A DNA stretch of 5,009 nucleotides from Candidatus Magasanikiibacteriota bacterium. Its GTDB lineage: Bacteria > Patescibacteriota > Patescibacteriia > Magasanikbacterales > UBA10003. Numbering within the stretch: the stretch's first letter is position 1; every line of letters starts with the position of its first letter. Shown piece after piece: positions 1-5,009 of the stretch. The stretch covers positions 12,636 through 17,644 of the forward strand of contig JAPLWR010000016.1 in NCBI GenBank assembly GCA_026396495.1, given 5' to 3'. Under the pieces are notes generated by a model. That model was not told the DNA's origin. It saw only the letters and a list, made by a program, of their open reading frames with translations, and ran no database searches. A program made the translations under genes and the position numbers.

Positions 1-1236
1 AATCAAAGAGAAACCATCATTGCTTGGTCAAAACAAACCGGACTGCCAATCTATAAGGCTATAGTGTGGCAAGATAGGCGCACCTCATTGTTTTGTGAAA
101 AGTTAGAAAAACAGGGTAAAGGTCAAATGATTTATAAAAAAACAGGTTTGCGTTTGGATCCCTATTTTTCCGCTTCTAAGATTAATTGGATTTTAAATAA
201 TGTCAAGCAGGCAAAAAATTTAATTAAAAATAATGATTTATTAGTGGGAACTGTTGATACCTGGCTAATCTGGAAATTAACTAATGGTCAAAATCACTTA
301 ACAGATGTTTCTAATGCCAGTCGTACTATGTTATTTAATATTAATTCTTTAGAGTGGGATAAAGAATTAATAAAAATTTTTAATATTCCTCAAGCAATTT
401 TACCTAAGGTGATTTCTTCCGCAGATAGCAAACAGAATTTTGGTTTGATTAACTTAAGCGGGCAAGAAATTCCTATTTTGGCTGTTTGTGGTGATCAAAC
501 TTCTGCTCTGTATGGTGAGCAGTGTTTTAAAATGGGGGATACAAAAGCTACTTTTGGAACAGGCGGATTTGTAGTTGTTAATGCCGGAAAAAAGATAAAA
601 TTAAGTAATTCCAAACTAATTACTACAGTAGGTTGGAGGATAAATAAAGAAACAATTTATGCTTTGGAGGGTAGCATTTTTCAAAGCGGGGGATCTTTGA
701 AGTGGCTACGAGATAATTTGGGTTTGTTTAAAGATTATGAAGATATCAATTCTTTGTCTAAACAAGCTAAAGATTCTCAAGGTGTTTATTTAATACCAGC
801 TTTTGTGGGACTAGGAGCTCCTTATTGGTTACCTAAGGTGCATGGGTTAATAACCGGTTTGACTCATCAAACGCAAAAAGGACATCTAATTAACGCTGCA
901 ATTGAAGCCGCAGCTTTTCAGGTTAATGATCTTTTAGAAATTATTAAAAAAGATTATAACTTAAAAATTACTAAAATTAAGGTTGATGGTGGGTTAACTA
1001 AGAATCCTTACTTATTACAGTTTCAAGCTGATATTTCTAATGTGTTGGTGAGTAAGTCTGAAAATGAAGAAATGACTGCCCGGGGAGTGGCTTTAATGGC
1101 GGCTAAAATTTTAAATTGGTCGCCACTCTCTTTTTTCTCAAATGATCATTTTAAACCTTTAATGACCTCCACCATAAGAAAAGAGAAATTAGTGGGTTGG
1201 GAAAAAAATTTAGCTTTGGCTTGCCATAATACATAA
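1..1236 (+). CDS. glpK: Glycerol kinase, 5'-truncated by the window edge
   Basis: This gene encodes a FGGY-family sugar kinase that phosphorylates glycerol to sn-glycerol 3-phosphate with ATP in the cytoplasm. The frame is open from base 1, and 411 residues are visible. The first residues are the NQRE motif, which lies near residue 82 in E. coli GlpK, so about 80 N-terminal residues (including the first ATP-binding loop) lie outside. Residues that bind glycerol in the family are all present: R3 and E4 of NQRE, W23 of the VWQ motif, Y55 of DPYFS, D165 of GDQ and the Phe of GTGGF. Other landmarks are GTVDTWLIWK, NASRTMLFN, GLGAPYW and the VDGG nucleotide-binding motif near residue 325. The fructose-1,6-bisphosphate loop (GGTR in E. 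coli) and the HPr-phosphorylated His loop of Firmicutes are not recognisable before GDQ, so those controls are probably absent. An odd feature is APYWLP where APYWD is usual. The stop is TAA. A related FGGY kinase is possible but less likely. Confidence 0.93.
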   Translation, partial: NQRETIIAWSKQTGLPIYKAIVWQDRRTSLFCEKLEKQGKGQMIYKKTGLRLDPYFSASKINWILNNVKQAKNLIKNNDLLVGTVDTWLIWKLTNGQNHLTDVSNASRTMLFNINSLEWDKELIKIFNIPQAILPKVISSADSKQNFGLINLSGQEIPILAVCGDQTSALYGEQCFKMGDTKATFGTGGFVVVNAGKKIKLSNSKLITTVGWRINKETIYALEGSIFQSGGSLKWLRDNLGLFKDYEDINSLSKQAKDSQGVYLIPAFVGLGAPYWLPKVHGLITGLTHQTQKGHLINAAIEAAAFQVNDLLEIIKKDYNLKITKIKVDGGLTKNPYLLQFQADISNVLVSKSENEEMTARGVALMAAKILNWSPLSFFSNDHFKPLMTSTIRKEKLVGWEKNLALACHNT

Positions 1237-1250
1237 ATTTATGGTATGAT
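1221..1250 (+). promoter_or_regulatory. Predicted sigma70-type promoter with extended -10, for the AbrB/exporter cluster
   Basis: TTGCCA at 1221-1226 (one mismatch to TTGACA) is followed after 18 bp by TATGAT at 1245-1250 (one mismatch to TATAAT). TG at 1242-1243 gives an extended -10. The -35 box lies inside the end of glpK. Transcription would begin near 1257, within the palindrome, leaving a leader of about 29 nt before the AbrB-like start. The -10 is embedded in the palindrome, so a protein bound there would block RNA polymerase. This rests on consensus matching by eye; AT-rich DNA gives chance -10 boxes, but the -35, spacing and TG together are better than chance. Confidence 0.55.
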
Positions 1251-1279
1251 TAGTATGAAATTTCATACTAATCATACCA
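1242..1279. repeat. Perfect 38-bp palindrome of four GTATGA boxes, likely operator
   Basis: Two 19-base arms (1242-1260 and 1261-1279) are exact reverse complements with no spacer, centred on AAATTT. Each arm holds two direct copies of GTATGA, at 1244-1249 and 1253-1258 on the + strand and at 1263-1268 and 1272-1277 on the - strand. Box starts are 9, 10 and 9 bp apart, about one helical turn, so all four would face the same side of the DNA. It fills the gap between glpK and the AbrB-like gene and overlaps the predicted -10. The best reading is a binding site for a dimeric or tetrameric regulator, most simply the adjacent AbrB-like protein. An RNA hairpin at the end of glpK is an alternative or additional role; no T tract follows it, so it is not a standard terminator. 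Confidence 0.8.
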
Positions 1280-1285
1280 ATATAT

Positions 1286-1501
1286 ATGTCTAAATTTAAT
1301 TCTGTCTGTCCCAAGTTCGCTGGTACAACCACTTTAGGTGAAAGAGGTCAGATAGTTATTCCTAAAGAAATTCGTCAGGCTTTAAAATTGCAAGATGGTC
1401 AAAAATTTATTGTCGCTGTCCACAATGGAGCGATTATTTTAGTATTGGAAAAACAAATGCAAAAAATTTTTAGTCACTTAACAAAAATTTTAAATAAATA
1501 A
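1286..1501 (+). CDS. AbrB/SpoVT/MazE-type swapped-hairpin DNA-binding protein
   Basis: This is a 71-residue protein with one SpoVT/AbrB domain at about residues 13-57. The core TTLGERGQIVIPKEIRQALKL matches the family pattern (G-R/Q-hydrophobic-V-I-P-x-x-h-R-x-x-L) found in AbrB, SpoVT and MazE, followed by a DGQKF turn and a hydrophobic strand AIILVLEK. R20, K27 and R30 are the likely DNA contacts by family analogy. The C-terminal tail (58-71) is a short basic amphipathic helix, with no second sensor domain as in SpoVT. No toxin gene follows, so a MazE-type antitoxin role is not supported. ATG at 1286 is the only sensible start, 6 bp after the palindrome; no Shine-Dalgarno sequence is visible. 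The gene is 2 bp from the adaptor gene, so it should be cotranscribed with the exporter, and it is the likely autoregulator of that cluster (inference). Confidence 0.88.
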   Translation: MSKFNSVCPKFAGTTTLGERGQIVIPKEIRQALKLQDGQKFIVAVHNGAIILVLEKQMQKIFSHLTKILNK

Positions 1502-1503
1502 AT

Positions 1504-3261
1504 ATGCGTTTTTTAAATAAAAAAAATATTATTATAGCGGTAGTTATACTTTTAGTTATTGCTGTAATTGTTTGGAAGCAAACTTCTACTGTGCCTAAAG
1601 AAATTACCACCGCCTTGGTAACTAAAGGAGAACTTATCCAGTCTGTGGAACCGTCTGGTTCTGTAAAATCTAAAACAGAAATAAATTTAAATTTTGATAC
1701 TGTGGGTAGGATTGCTAAGATTTTGGTGAAAGTGGGTGATCAAGTAAAAGAAAAACAGTTACTAGCTAATCTAGATAGTAGAAATTTAGATTCGGCTGTT
1801 AATCAAGCTAGCGCAGATTTAGCTAGAGCCCAAGGTAATTTATCTTCTTATTTGGCAGGTTCTACTCCAGAGGTAATTGCTCAGTATGAGGCCGATGTAC
1901 AAAAAGCTGAAGCAAATTTAGATAAATCCAAAATTGATTTAAATAATTTAAAAGCTAGTTTAGAGCAAAATTATAAAAATGCCTATACTAATCAAATAAA
2001 TAATTTACAAGGCTCAATCACTCCTATAGAAACTGCCATGACTGATATGGATTCTATTTTGGGTTTAGAAAACATCTATGCTAATGATGTTTTTGATAAG
2101 GCTATAATTAATTTGGATAATTCATCTTTTTATTTTGCCAGTGCGACTAAGAGCTTTACTACTTCTCGCATCTATTTAAATGATGCTAAATTAGCTGTTA
2201 ACGCTTTGACTTCTAATAGCGCCTTGGAATTGATAGATTCGGCCACTCTTAAGGTTAAGATGGCTTTAGAGGCAGTGGCAGTGGCTTTATCTGACACGTG
2301 GACAGTATTAGATAAAATTGATGTTTCTAACCCCAACAACTCTATTTCGGTGTCTACTATTAATTCTAGTAAGATTACTATTGATACTGATCGAGCTTCT
2401 GTCACAGCTAAAAAAACAGTGGTGTTAGGTGGTGAACAAAATATTGCTTCGGCTAAATTAAATTTTGGTTTGGAAGCTGGTTCCTCGGCTGCTTCTCAAG
2501 TGTCTCAGTATGAAGCTAATGTTAAAATTAGTGAAGCTACTCTTAAAGCCGCTCAAGCCGCTTTGGATTCTAAAGAAGCTCCACCTCGTCAAGTCGATTT
2601 GGAATCTTATCGTGCCGCCGTACAATCGGCCGGAGCAAGTCTTTTAGCAGCCGAGGCTAATCGTAGTAAAGCATTTATTTATGCTCCTGTGAATGGTGTG
2701 ATAACTCAAAAAAATAATGAAGTTGGAGAAAGCAATTCCACTGCCAAACCAGTTTTAGTTATGTTAGCTGATTCCGATTACGAAATAGAAGTAAATGTAG
2801 CGGAATCTGATATTGCCAAAGTGCAGCTCAGTCAAATTACCGATATTACTTTAGATGCTTTTGGCGACGATCATATTTTCAAGGGTAAAGTAATGATGGT
2901 TGATCCAGCAGAAACCTTAATATCTGATGTGGTCTATTATAAAGTAAAAATTTCTATTGATAAGGATGAAAGTTTAAAAACCGGACAAAATATCACAGAT
3001 CAACATTTAAAAGATATCAAATCAGGCATGACTGCTAGCGTGACAATTTTTACTAATCGTAAAGACGGTGTTTTAATTATTCCGGAAAGAGCTGTTATTG
3101 CTAAAGATAATAAAAAGTTTGTTAGAGTTTTAGTTGATAAGAAAAAACAAACCATTGTAGAAAAAGAAGTCCAAACAGGTTTGCGTGGTAATGAGGGGAT
3201 GATCGAAATAGTTTCAGGTCTTAACGAAGGCGAGGAAGTGGTGACTTTTATTAAAAGCTAA
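1504..3261 (+). CDS. HlyD/MacA-type membrane-fusion (periplasmic adaptor) protein with large helical insertion
   Basis: This 585-residue protein is the adaptor subunit of an ABC exporter. A short basic start (MRFLNKK) leads into one membrane helix at about residues 8-25 with no lipobox Cys, so it is N-terminally anchored. The typical adaptor opening (LVTKGELIQSVEPSGSV) precedes the first lipoyl half (about 60-91, VKVGDQVKEKQLLANLD). The second lipoyl half starts at APVNGVI (394-400). A beta-barrel (about 425-515) and a C-terminal membrane-proximal domain (about 520-585, ending in GLNEGEEVV) follow. The two lipoyl halves are about 300 residues apart, far more than the simple hairpin of E. coli MacA. 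This stretch is mostly Ala/Ser/Leu-rich helix and includes three similar segments around Y128, Y336 and Y369 ([S/Q]Y[E/R]A-x-V). ATG at 1504 has no Shine-Dalgarno sequence and lies 2 bp after the previous stop, suggesting coupled translation. The next genes are its ATPase and permease. The substrate is unknown. Confidence 0.9.
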   Translation: MRFLNKKNIIIAVVILLVIAVIVWKQTSTVPKEITTALVTKGELIQSVEPSGSVKSKTEINLNFDTVGRIAKILVKVGDQVKEKQLLANLDSRNLDSAVNQASADLARAQGNLSSYLAGSTPEVIAQYEADVQKAEANLDKSKIDLNNLKASLEQNYKNAYTNQINNLQGSITPIETAMTDMDSILGLENIYANDVFDKAIINLDNSSFYFASATKSFTTSRIYLNDAKLAVNALTSNSALELIDSATLKVKMALEAVAVALSDTWTVLDKIDVSNPNNSISVSTINSSKITIDTDRASVTAKKTVVLGGEQNIASAKLNFGLEAGSSAASQVSQYEANVKISEATLKAAQAALDSKEAPPRQVDLESYRAAVQSAGASLLAAEANRSKAFIYAPVNGVITQKNNEVGESNSTAKPVLVMLADSDYEIEVNVAESDIAKVQLSQITDITLDAFGDDHIFKGKVMMVDPAETLISDVVYYKVKISIDKDESLKTGQNITDQHLKDIKSGMTASVTIFTNRKDGVLIIPERAVIAKDNKKFVRVLVDKKKQTIVEKEVQTGLRGNEGMIEIVSGLNEGEEVVTFIKS

Positions 3262-3281
3262 GGATTAACTACAATCTTTTT
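3260..3281 (+). other. Weak stem-loop with T run between adaptor and ATPase genes
   Basis: AAGGATT (3260-3266) can pair with AATCTTT (3273-3279), one G-U wobble, across a 6-nt loop, and a T run reaches 3281. The left arm overlaps the adaptor stop codon. The stem is short and has only one G-C pair, so it could at most cause pausing or mark an RNA-processing site. Chance is a real alternative in DNA this AT-rich. Confidence 0.25.
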
Positions 3282-3291
3282 AGAGAAAACT

Positions 3292-4017
3292 ATGTCTTTA
3301 ATTAAAGTAGAAAATTTGTGTAAAGATTATAAAAATGATGAAGTCTTGACTCCTGTTTTACATCATCTTAATTTTGTAATTAATAAGGGTGAGTTTGTAG
3401 CTATAATGGGGCCATCTGGTTCCGGTAAATCAACTCTGATGCATATTTTAGGGTTGTTAGATCGTCCTTCTTGTGGCGTTTACGAATTAGACGGCAAAGA
3501 TGTCACAAAAATGAATGATGATGAGTTAGCTGATTTACGTAATCATAAAATTGGTTTTATTTTTCAGTCTTTTAATCTTTTACCACGTACTTCAGTTTTA
3601 GAAAATGTAAAATTGCCATTATTTTATAGTCATGTTCCAGTTAAAGAGCATAATGACAGAGCTAGAAAAGCTTTGGAGGATGTGGGTTTAGGAAAACGTT
3701 TAAGTTATCTTTCCAACCAATTATATGGTGGAGAAAAACAACGGGTAGCTATTGCTCGCGCTTTGGTTACAGAACCGGAAGTTATTTTCGCCGATGAACC
3801 AACTGGTAATTTAGATAGTAAATCCGGCGGGCAAGTGATGGAGATTTTGCAAAATTTAAATATAGAAAAAGAGCATCGACACACTGTAATTTTGGTGACA
3901 CACGAAACTTACACTGCGGAATTTGCGGAAAGGATCATTCGTTTAAAAGACGGTGAAGTTTTAAGTGATGAAAAGGTTGTGGATAGAAAAAGAGCAAAAG
4001 ATGGTTTAGTTAAGTAA
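3292..4017 (+). CDS. MacB/LolD-type ABC transporter ATP-binding protein
   Basis: This is a 241-residue cytoplasmic ATPase, the usual length for stand-alone ATPases of the MacB/LolD/YknY type. The motifs in order are an aromatic A-loop region near Y13, Walker [10 protein letters not shown] (40-48), Q-loop Q92 in [10 protein letters not shown], signature LYGGE (144-148) followed by [10 protein letters not shown], Walker B VIFADE (164-169) with catalytic E169, D-loop NLDS (173-176) and H-loop H204 in [26 protein letters not shown] and [12 protein letters not shown] are typical of this subfamily. The signature has Tyr where Ser is nearly universal (LSGGE/Q). It would energise the permease encoded 20 bp downstream, with the upstream adaptor as partner. 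ATG at 3292 is preceded only by a weak AGAGA, 6 bp away. In E. coli MacB the ATPase and permease are fused, whereas here they are separate as in Bacillus YknY/YknZ. The function call is firm; the substrate is not known. Confidence 0.95.
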   Translation: MSLIKVENLCKDYKNDEVLTPVLHHLNFVINKGEFVAIMGPSGSGKSTLMHILGLLDRPSCGVYELDGKDVTKMNDDELADLRNHKIGFIFQSFNLLPRTSVLENVKLPLFYSHVPVKEHNDRARKALEDVGLGKRLSYLSNQLYGGEKQRVAIARALVTEPEVIFADEPTGNLDSKSGGQVMEILQNLNIEKEHRHTVILVTHETYTAEFAERIIRLKDGEVLSDEKVVDRKRAKDGLVK

Positions 4018-4027
4018 ACCATCTTTT
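3996..4027 (+). terminator. Perfect 13-bp inverted repeat with TTTT end between ATPase and permease (attenuator-like)
   Basis: AAAAGATGGTTTA (3996-4008) and TAAACCATCTTTT (4015-4027) are exact reverse complements around the 6-nt loop GTTAAG. The RNA would form a stem of nine pairs, three of them G-C, flanked by an A tract and four U. This has the shape of a weak bidirectional intrinsic terminator. The ATPase stop codon lies in the loop-proximal right arm, and the permease ATG is 10 nt after the hairpin. As the two genes must be expressed together, partial termination, RNA processing or mRNA-end protection seems more likely than full termination. Confidence 0.5.
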
Positions 4028-4037
4028 ACAATAAAAT

Positions 4038-5009
4038 ATGCTTATTATCCAGAATATACATTTAGTTACTGCTACTTTAACTAAAAATAAACGTCGTACT
4101 TTTTTAACGATGCTGGGTATTGTAATTGGTGTAGCAGCTGTGATTTTTATCAATTCTGTAGGGGCCGGGGCTCAGAGTTTAATTTTTAATCAGATTAAAA
4201 GTGTGGGGTCTAATTTAGTTGGAATTTTGCCAGGTGGCAGTGAAGAAGAGGGTCCGCCCGCTTCGGTTATGGGTATTATTATAACAACCCTGACTTATGA
4301 CGATGCGGAAGCTATTGCCAGTCGCATCCCTCATATTGATGCCGTCTCCTCTTACGTTTCTGGTAGTGCTACTGTCTCTTGGAGATCAGAATCCATTGAT
4401 ACCAGTTTTACTGGTACTACAGCATCCTATACTCAAGTAGAAGATACCCAAGTGGCTGAAGGGAGATTTTTTACTAAGGATGAAGAAAAAGATCTAAGTA
4501 AGGTTTTAATTTTGGGTAGTCAGGCCAGAATAGATTTGTTTGGCGACCAGAATCCAGTTGGTGAAACAGTAAGATTGAAAAAAGAAACCTTTAGGGTTAT
4601 TGGGGTGATGAAGAAACGAGGTTCCTCTGGTTTTCAAAGTTATGATAGCCAAGTTTTTATTCCTTTACACACGGCTCAAAAAGTGTTGCTAGGAATTAAT
4701 CATGTGTCTTTTATTAGGGCAAAGGTTGATAGTGAAAAAAATATAGATGATGTAACTGAACAAATAAAACAGCTTTTAGGAGAAAGACATGATATTTCTA
4801 ATCCCACCCAAGATGATTTTAGTGTTAGGAATCAAGCTCAGTCGCTTCAAATTTTAGGTTCTGTCACTGATGCCTTACGTTTATTTATGACAGCTATTGC
4901 TGGTTTGGGTTTATTAGTAGGGGGAATTGGTATTATGAATATTATGTTAGTGGCTGTAAATGAAAGAATTAGAGAAATTGGTTTGCGAAAAGCCGTGGGA
5001 GCTACTTAT
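4038..5009 (+). CDS. MacB/FtsX-type ABC transporter permease, 3'-truncated by the window edge
   Basis: The frame is open from ATG at 4038 to the last base, giving 324 residues of a family usually near 400, so the last two membrane helices are missing. A cytoplasmic amphipathic start (to KNKRRT, 16-21) is typical. Membrane helix 1 is about 22-42 (LGIVIGVAAVIFINSVG). An extracytoplasmic MacB_PCD-type domain spans about 43-278, with recognisable stretches VAEGRFFTKDEE, VLILGSQA, NPVGETVRLKKETFRVIGVM and the VFIPLHTAQ segment. Helix 2 is about 283-306, and the conserved cytoplasmic motif NERIREIGLRKAVGAT (308-323) follows. This is the MacB/YknZ architecture, in which the outer domain docks with the adaptor and the membrane helices transmit force. 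M25 (4110) is a poorer start because it would cut the first helix. No Shine-Dalgarno sequence is visible. Likely exported substrates in the family include peptides, macrolides and lipoproteins; none can be chosen here. Confidence 0.94.
   Translation, partial: MLIIQNIHLVTATLTKNKRRTFLTMLGIVIGVAAVIFINSVGAGAQSLIFNQIKSVGSNLVGILPGGSEEEGPPASVMGIIITTLTYDDAEAIASRIPHIDAVSSYVSGSATVSWRSESIDTSFTGTTASYTQVEDTQVAEGRFFTKDEEKDLSKVLILGSQARIDLFGDQNPVGETVRLKKETFRVIGVMKKRGSSGFQSYDSQVFIPLHTAQKVLLGINHVSFIRAKVDSEKNIDDVTEQIKQLLGERHDISNPTQDDFSVRNQAQSLQILGSVTDALRLFMTAIAGLGLLVGGIGIMNIMLVAVNERIREIGLRKAVGATY

Noticed and set aside
64..66. GTG as a possible glycerol kinase start
   Set aside because: The upstream codons from base 1 encode the conserved NQRE...PIY segment, so the true start lies before the window.
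1232..1243. Short palindrome CATAAATTTATG over the glpK stop
   Set aside because: It is only 12 bp of A/T-rich sequence overlapping the larger palindrome by two bases; it is within chance expectation.
1242..1279. Palindrome as a dif/att recombination site or a standard intrinsic terminator
   Set aside because: There is no central spacer between arms as in XerCD sites, and no T tract after the stem; no integrase or mobile element is nearby.
1286..1501. AbrB-like protein as the antitoxin of a toxin-antitoxin pair
   Set aside because: The adjacent gene is an exporter adaptor, and no small toxin frame (MazF, PIN) is found on either side within the window.
1985..1994. Ten-base match (ATACTAATCA) to part of the palindrome inside the adaptor gene
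   Set aside because: It is a single partial copy without symmetry, read as ordinary codons; probably chance.
2172..2405. Open frame of 77 codons on the - strand inside the adaptor gene
   Set aside because: It is fully antisense to a well-supported coding region, resembles no family and has no start context; the helical adaptor sequence explains it.
2465..2647. Open frame of 60 codons on the + strand in another frame of the adaptor gene
   Set aside because: Its Leu/Lys-rich translation is a frame shadow of the Ala-rich coiled coil; there is no ribosome binding site or recognisable domain.

Overview
The window is AT-rich bacterial DNA with all genes on the + strand and almost no space between them. 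It holds five protein genes: the end of a glycerol kinase gene (glpK), then a compact four-gene cluster. The cluster consists of a small AbrB/SpoVT-type DNA-binding protein, a long HlyD/MacA-type membrane-fusion (adaptor) protein, a MacB/LolD-type ABC ATPase, and the start of the matching MacB/FtsX-type permease, which runs off the right edge. The standard genetic code fits throughout: all four visible stops are TAA and no reading frame needs a recoded TGA.

Organism: low GC, starts with no clear Shine-Dalgarno sequence, separate ATPase and permease genes, and an adaptor with a very large helical insertion between its lipoyl halves. Together these suggest a member of the Patescibacteria/CPR or another low-GC lineage. 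This is an inference from style, not from a marker gene, and a Firmicutes-like host cannot be excluded.

Layout: 1-1236 is glpK without roughly its first 80 codons. The gap 1237-1285 contains a perfect 38-bp palindrome (1242-1279) made of four GTATGA boxes, two direct and two inverted. It lies on top of a good extended -10 promoter (TTGCCA, 18 bp, TGGTATGAT). The AbrB-like gene starts 6 bp after the palindrome and is followed after 2 bp by the adaptor gene, so the promoter and palindrome probably control the whole exporter cluster. Small hairpins followed by short T runs sit at both later junctions (adaptor/ATPase and ATPase/permease). The second has perfect 13-bp arms.

How the genes work together (inference from the families): the ATPase and permease would form a type VII (MacB-like) mechanotransmission ABC transporter. 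The adaptor, anchored by one N-terminal membrane helix, would work with it on the outer face of the membrane, as in MacAB or Bacillus YknXYZ. The AbrB-like protein is the natural candidate for an autoregulator of the cluster through the palindrome. Glycerol kinase appears metabolically unrelated. The points most worth a second look are the four-box operator, the unusual LYGGE signature in the ATPase, the oversized adaptor insertion and the inter-gene hairpin before the permease.
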